Assembly: GCA_016930055.1 (NCBI GenBank) | Contig: JAFGHP010000049.1 | Span: 1-45,978 of the forward strand | Length of the DNA stretch: 45,978 nucleotides | Direction of reading: 5' to 3' | Origin: Candidatus Bathyarchaeota archaeon | GTDB lineage: Archaea > Thermoproteota > Bathyarchaeia > TCS64 | Shown here: piece by piece, positions 42,924 to 45,978 of the stretch | Layout: each line of letters starts with the position of its first letter | How positions within the stretch are numbered: the first letter of the stretch is position 1 | Notes under the pieces: model-generated | Databases searched by the model: none | What the model was told of the DNA's origin: nothing | Seen by the model: the letters and a program-made list of their open reading frames with translations, nothing else | Program-made: the position numbers and the translations under genes

Positions 42924-44450
42924 ATGATCTTGGACGATTTTATATCCGTTATGGATATGAGGGCAATTGAATTAAATGCCAATTATTTAGGTGTACCAAA
43001 TTTAATTTTAATGGAAAATGCCGGAAAAACAGTTGCAGATATTATTACCTCAAAAAGTAAAAAAACTGATTTAATTACTTTTTTTTGTGGTTTAGGTGGA
43101 AACGGTGGAGATGGATTAGTTGCAGCTAGACATTTAGCTTCTAGAGGATATAAGATAAAAATCATAATAATAGGTGATCCAACTCTAATAAGATCTGAAG
43201 AAACTCAATTAAATTATTCAATTATTAATCAAATGAAATCGAGCCTAAATGTTGAAATAGTTAAGGATTCTTCTGAATTGAAGGAATATAGTTCTGAAAT
43301 TATTGTAGATGCATTGTTGGGATATAATTTTAAAGGACCACTAAATAATTTACTTAAAGCTTGTGTTAATAAAATAAATGAATCTAATTGTTATAAAATT
43401 GCTATAGATGTTCCAACTGGAATTTATGCAGATACTGGTGAAACATTCGAGGAGTATATTAAAGCAGATCTCATAATATCTTTCCATAAACCTAAACTCG
43501 GGTTCAAAGAAAAACCCAAAAATTTTGGTGAAATAAAAATAGTTCCAATAGGGATTCCACCTGAAACAGAAATTTTTACTGGACCAGGTGACATTCTGAA
43601 AAACCATAAAACCCGTTTACCCGATAATCATAAAGGAATGTTTGGAAAATTGCTTGTTATTGGAGGAAACTCAATGTACTCTGGTGCCCCAACTTTAACA
43701 ACGTTAGGTGCATATAAAATCGGTCTAGATTTAGTTTATACTGCTTTACCAGAAAAAATCGCTAACACTGTTTCAGGGTTTTCTCCAAGCATAATTACTT
43801 TAAAATACCCACAAGACCATTTAACCGAAAAGAGTTTAGAACTTATTGAACCTTTTATTGAGAAAGTTGATTCTGTTGTTATTGGGCCAGGAATTGGGTT
43901 AAATACAGAGACAAAAAAAGCTGTAAACAATCTGATAAGTATATGCGAAAAGCGAAAATTACCAACCTTACTGGATGCAGATGCATTAAAAATATTTTCT
44001 GAACAAAAAAGAATTTTGAATTGTCCAACGGTTTTTACACCAAACACTATGGAGTTTAAAATTTTAACTGGCATTGATACTAATTTATCTCTAAAAAATA
44101 AAGCCAAGATTGTAGAAGAAGAAGCAGAAAAATTAAATGCAGTAATTTTATTGAAGGGAAATACAGATGTTATAAGTGATGGTTTTAAAACACGTTATAA
44201 TCAGACAGGCAACCCAGGAATGACGGTTGGAGGAACTGGCGATGTTCTTTCTGGAATTGTTTCTGGATATCTAGCTCAAAAGGTAACGCCTTTTGAAGCT
44301 GCATGTTCAGGAGCTTTTATTAATGGTGTAGCAGGAGATATTGTTTTTAATGAAAAAGGATACCATATCCTTCCTGAGGATCTTATAATTAAAATCCCAG
44401 AAGTTATTGAAAAATCAATTAAAGGAAAATTAAAAAAAATAATTAATTAA
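42924..44450 (+). CDS. nnr: Bifunctional NAD(P)HX epimerase/dehydratase
   Basis: This 508-residue fused enzyme repairs hydrated NAD(P)H. The N-terminal epimerase half has LMENAGKTVAD and FCGLGGNGGDGLVAARHL, with the catalytic Asp in IAIDVPTGI. The C-terminal ADP/ATP-dependent dehydratase half begins near residue 225 with KGMFGKLLVIGG and ends in the ribokinase-like GGTGDVLSGIVSGYLAQ, with the catalytic Asp. The two-domain fusion is common in bacteria and archaea. ATG 42924 is the only good start. It converges on the M55 gene with 2 nt between the stops. Confidence 0.93.
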   Translation: MILDDFISVMDMRAIELNANYLGVPNLILMENAGKTVADIITSKSKKTDLITFFCGLGGNGGDGLVAARHLASRGYKIKIIIIGDPTLIRSEETQLNYSIINQMKSSLNVEIVKDSSELKEYSSEIIVDALLGYNFKGPLNNLLKACVNKINESNCYKIAIDVPTGIYADTGETFEEYIKADLIISFHKPKLGFKEKPKNFGEIKIVPIGIPPETEIFTGPGDILKNHKTRLPDNHKGMFGKLLVIGGNSMYSGAPTLTTLGAYKIGLDLVYTALPEKIANTVSGFSPSIITLKYPQDHLTEKSLELIEPFIEKVDSVVIGPGIGLNTETKKAVNNLISICEKRKLPTLLDADALKIFSEQKRILNCPTVFTPNTMEFKILTGIDTNLSLKNKAKIVEEEAEKLNAVILLKGNTDVISDGFKTRYNQTGNPGMTVGGTGDVLSGIVSGYLAQKVTPFEAACSGAFINGVAGDIVFNEKGYHILPEDLIIKIPEVIEKSIKGKLKKIIN

Positions 44451-44452
44451 TT

Positions 44453-45283
44453 TTATCTCCTTATAGTAGTTCCTGCAAGAGAAATGCTAGCTCTTAATCC
44501 TTTTAATGCTGTTGGATAATCTTCAAAAACTGCTTTTGTTGAAAAACCATTTACTCTATCCATATATGGAAGTATTGAAACTGCATCAGCCATGGTTGGT
44601 GTACTCCAAATAACCCTGACTTCAACAGGAGCATTAACCCAAAAAGGTTCAATTTTATTTACTTTCCCTAAAGCTTCTTTTACATTATCGTAAATTACTT
44701 TTCTTGCTTTTTTTGGATGAAGACACTTAGCTGAAAGTCTACCAACAGCCCATTTCACTATAGCAGTGCTAATTTCTGGTACAAAATTTTGAGCCTCATA
44801 AGCTACCGCTTCATCTCCAGAAATAAAAACCGATGGAACATCATACCAACCAGCTAAAGCTGCATTTAAACCAAACTCACCTGTTTCTCTACCATTAATG
44901 AAGATTCCATTTACAGCAGAACCAGATATTGTGTGAGAAAGAACTGCTTTTTCTGCACCAGCCATTGCATGATAACCAACATAGAGAGCAGCATCGAAAC
45001 CCTCTTCAATTCCTTCCATCATCGAATTTGGTTTAGGTGACCCCCTAATCAGATACGCTGCTTCATTAACATCTTCTGGTTGAAGATTCCTCATACCACC
45101 ATGAGCATCAGAAACAATAATTTCTTTAACACCAAAATCTAATGCAGCATCTATAGCTGCATTCAAGTCACCAGCCATCATCTTCCTATAATAATTATAT
45201 TCACTAGTGTCACCACCAGTTTGTGAACCATCAACAACACCAGTAATTCCCTCCATGTCAATGGAGATAAAAATCCGTTCAAC
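44453..45283 (-). CDS. M55-family D-aminopeptidase (DppA-like), start not canonical
   Basis: This is a member of the M55 peptidase family, zinc-dependent D-aminopeptidases typified by DppA. SDAHGGM near residue 50 and GYHAMAG near 94 are zinc-binding His sites, and the C-terminal part has the family segment VRVIWSTPTMADAV. The first ATG (45256) lies inside the conserved VFISIDMEG-type N-terminus, so it would lose the Asp of IDMEG that binds zinc in DppA. Upstream, RIFISID is encoded in frame as far as 45307, but no ATG, GTG or TTG occurs after the TGA at 45308-45310. I placed the start at GTT 45283 by alignment to the family; an A7 run (T7 at 45288-45294 on the plus strand) may hide a frameshift from an upstream GTG. 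Confidence 0.82.
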   Translation of the reverse strand, partial: VERIFISIDMEGITGVVDGSQTGGDTSEYNYYRKMMAGDLNAAIDAALDFGVKEIIVSDAHGGMRNLQPEDVNEAAYLIRGSPKPNSMMEGIEEGFDAALYVGYHAMAGAEKAVLSHTISGSAVNGIFINGRETGEFGLNAALAGWYDVPSVFISGDEAVAYEAQNFVPEISTAIVKWAVGRLSAKCLHPKKARKVIYDNVKEALGKVNKIEPFWVNAPVEVRVIWSTPTMADAVSILPYMDRVNGFSTKAVFEDYPTALKGLRASISLAGTTIRR

Positions 45284-45315
45284 AGAATTTTTTTGGACTA
45301 AACCCCTTCACCAAT

Positions 45316-45325
45316 ACTTATAACA
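45316..45325 (-). promoter_or_regulatory. TATA-like promoter of the M55 gene
   Basis: The minus strand reads TGTTATAAGT here, predicting transcription from about 45290-45297. Any start codon must then lie downstream, which argues against the GTG at 45311. Confidence 0.4.
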
Positions 45326-45436
45326 ATATTACAATGATAAGATTTTTTCTAAAAAAAATAGAATAAGCATAATACAGCAATTCCTAAAAAACGATATTAT
45401 TACAAAATTACTAATATTAAATATTAAAGTAAATTT

Positions 45437-45865
45437 TTACCGAGCAGGTTTACGAGTTTTTCCAAGAATCAACAATTTTAGAGGCACACCATTTACTTCA
45501 CGTACCTTATATCTTACTCCAGGAATATCACCCATCGAACGACTACGAGGCCCATGAATACCTTCAATAGTAACTTCATCGTGTTCATCAACAAAATTTA
45601 ATGCACCATCACCCGGTAAAAAAGCAGTGGCTAATCTACCATTCTTAATAATTTGTACACGAACACACTTGCGAATTGCAGAATTAGGTTGCTTAGATTC
45701 AACACCAACTTTCTGTAAAACAATTCCTCGACCCATAGGGGCTCCTTCAAGTAAATCCTTCTTTTCAGTTTTCCGTTTTAATTTAAGAACATAACTCTTA
45801 CTCTTTAACTTCATTTTTTTCCTTTTTTTCCTCAAATTCCGAGCAGTATACAAACCATTAGGCAC
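45437..45865 (-). CDS. rps12: Small ribosomal subunit protein uS12
   Basis: This is the archaeal S12 protein of the decoding centre. The [14 protein letters not shown] segment, [14 protein letters not shown] and [24 protein letters not shown] are the conserved elements; PNSA and PGVRYKV carry the streptomycin-site region. Archaeal uS12 starts M-x-N-G-x-Y-x-A-R, and here PNGLYTAR is preceded by GTG 45865, which has a GGAG ribosome-binding site 9 nt upstream. The frame extends to ATG 45880, adding five residues plus the Met, but this ATG directly abuts the GGAG and is probably not used. A TATA-like box lies at about 45914-45925. Confidence 0.93.
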   Translation of the reverse strand: MPNGLYTARNLRKKRKKMKLKSKSYVLKLKRKTEKKDLLEGAPMGRGIVLQKVGVESKQPNSAIRKCVRVQIIKNGRLATAFLPGDGALNFVDEHDEVTIEGIHGPRSRSMGDIPGVRYKVREVNGVPLKLLILGKTRKPAR

Positions 45866-45913
45866 TATAATAAACTCCATTAAATTTACTAAGATTAAGG
45901 TAAACCTAAAATC

Positions 45914-45925
45914 CTTTAAATTTAT
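45914..45925 (-). promoter_or_regulatory. TATA-like promoter of the uS12 gene
   Basis: The minus strand reads AAATTTAAAGG, preceded by A-rich sequence that could be a BRE. Transcription would start near 45890, leaving a leader of about 25 nt that contains the GGAG site for GTG 45865. Confidence 0.45.
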
Positions 45926-45978
45926 GTTTTACACAATATATTAATAGAAACGAAATCTTAAAAACATTATCTTTAATA

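Overview
The window is AT-rich (roughly one third G+C by eye), densely packed and archaeal. The archaeal signature genes are RadA, aIF1/SUI1, the proteasome alpha subunit, a PAC2-type proteasome chaperone, TiaS, an Orc1/Cdc6 initiator, Hjc, Lhr helicase, PolX and an archaeal-type uS12. TTG and GTG starts are common. Many genes have a TATA-like element 20-30 nt before the start codon, as in leaderless transcription. I cannot fix the lineage from the sequence alone. An uncultivated Asgard- or TACK-like archaeon is a reasonable guess. I saw no tRNA or rRNA genes, CRISPR arrays, insertion sequences or prophage.

Layout. 1-7.8 kb: a SelA-like PLP protein, divergent from an AMP-forming acetyl-CoA synthetase whose TATA box sits between two copies of a short palindrome, then a leuA-leuC-leuD-leuB operon for branched-chain 2-oxoacid synthesis. 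7.8-10.8 kb: a three-gene minus-strand cassette of a MurL-like ATP-dependent epimerase, a D-Ala-D-Ala-ligase-like ATP-grasp enzyme and a GNAT acetyltransferase, divergent from a threonine-synthase-like PLP enzyme. 11.8-14.2 kb: an aldehyde:ferredoxin oxidoreductase with its four-cluster ferredoxin subunit. 14.3-19.0 kb: Lhr helicase, then an AMMECR1 and MurG-like glycosyltransferase pair. 19.3-19.9 kb: the broken remains of a secreted zinc metalloprotease. 19.9-25.0 kb: Mut7-C RNase-like protein, CBS protein, PAC2 protein, and an information-processing operon (aIF1, zinc ribbon, RadA, unknown protein). 25-31.5 kb: winged-helix protein and Hjc, COG1067 Lon-like protease, thioredoxin reductase, enolase, and a methyltransferase. 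31.5-36 kb: HypE-like protein, divergent from Orc1/Cdc6, winged helix and PolX; the short gap before cdc6 is a candidate origin. 36-46 kb: DedA-like membrane protein, an unlisted 55-residue membrane protein, a lone pyruvate-kinase C-terminal domain, two divergent PflA-type radical SAM genes, proteasome alpha, TiaS, a retropepsin-like protein, an Lrp-type sensor domain, bifunctional NAD(P)HX repair enzyme, an M55 peptidase and uS12.

Most of the window is core archaeal housekeeping. The points most worth a second look are: the MurL/Ddl/GNAT cassette; the paired palindromes around the acs TATA box; an Asp in place of one Fe-S cysteine in the aldehyde oxidoreductase; a thioredoxin reductase without the usual NADPH-binding residues; and three genes (leuA, the winged-helix gene before hjc, and the M55 peptidase) whose conserved N-termini extend upstream of any canonical in-frame start. 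In leuA and the M55 gene, removing one base from an A7 run would restore a normal start. That could be a sequencing indel, transcriptional slippage or unusual initiation.
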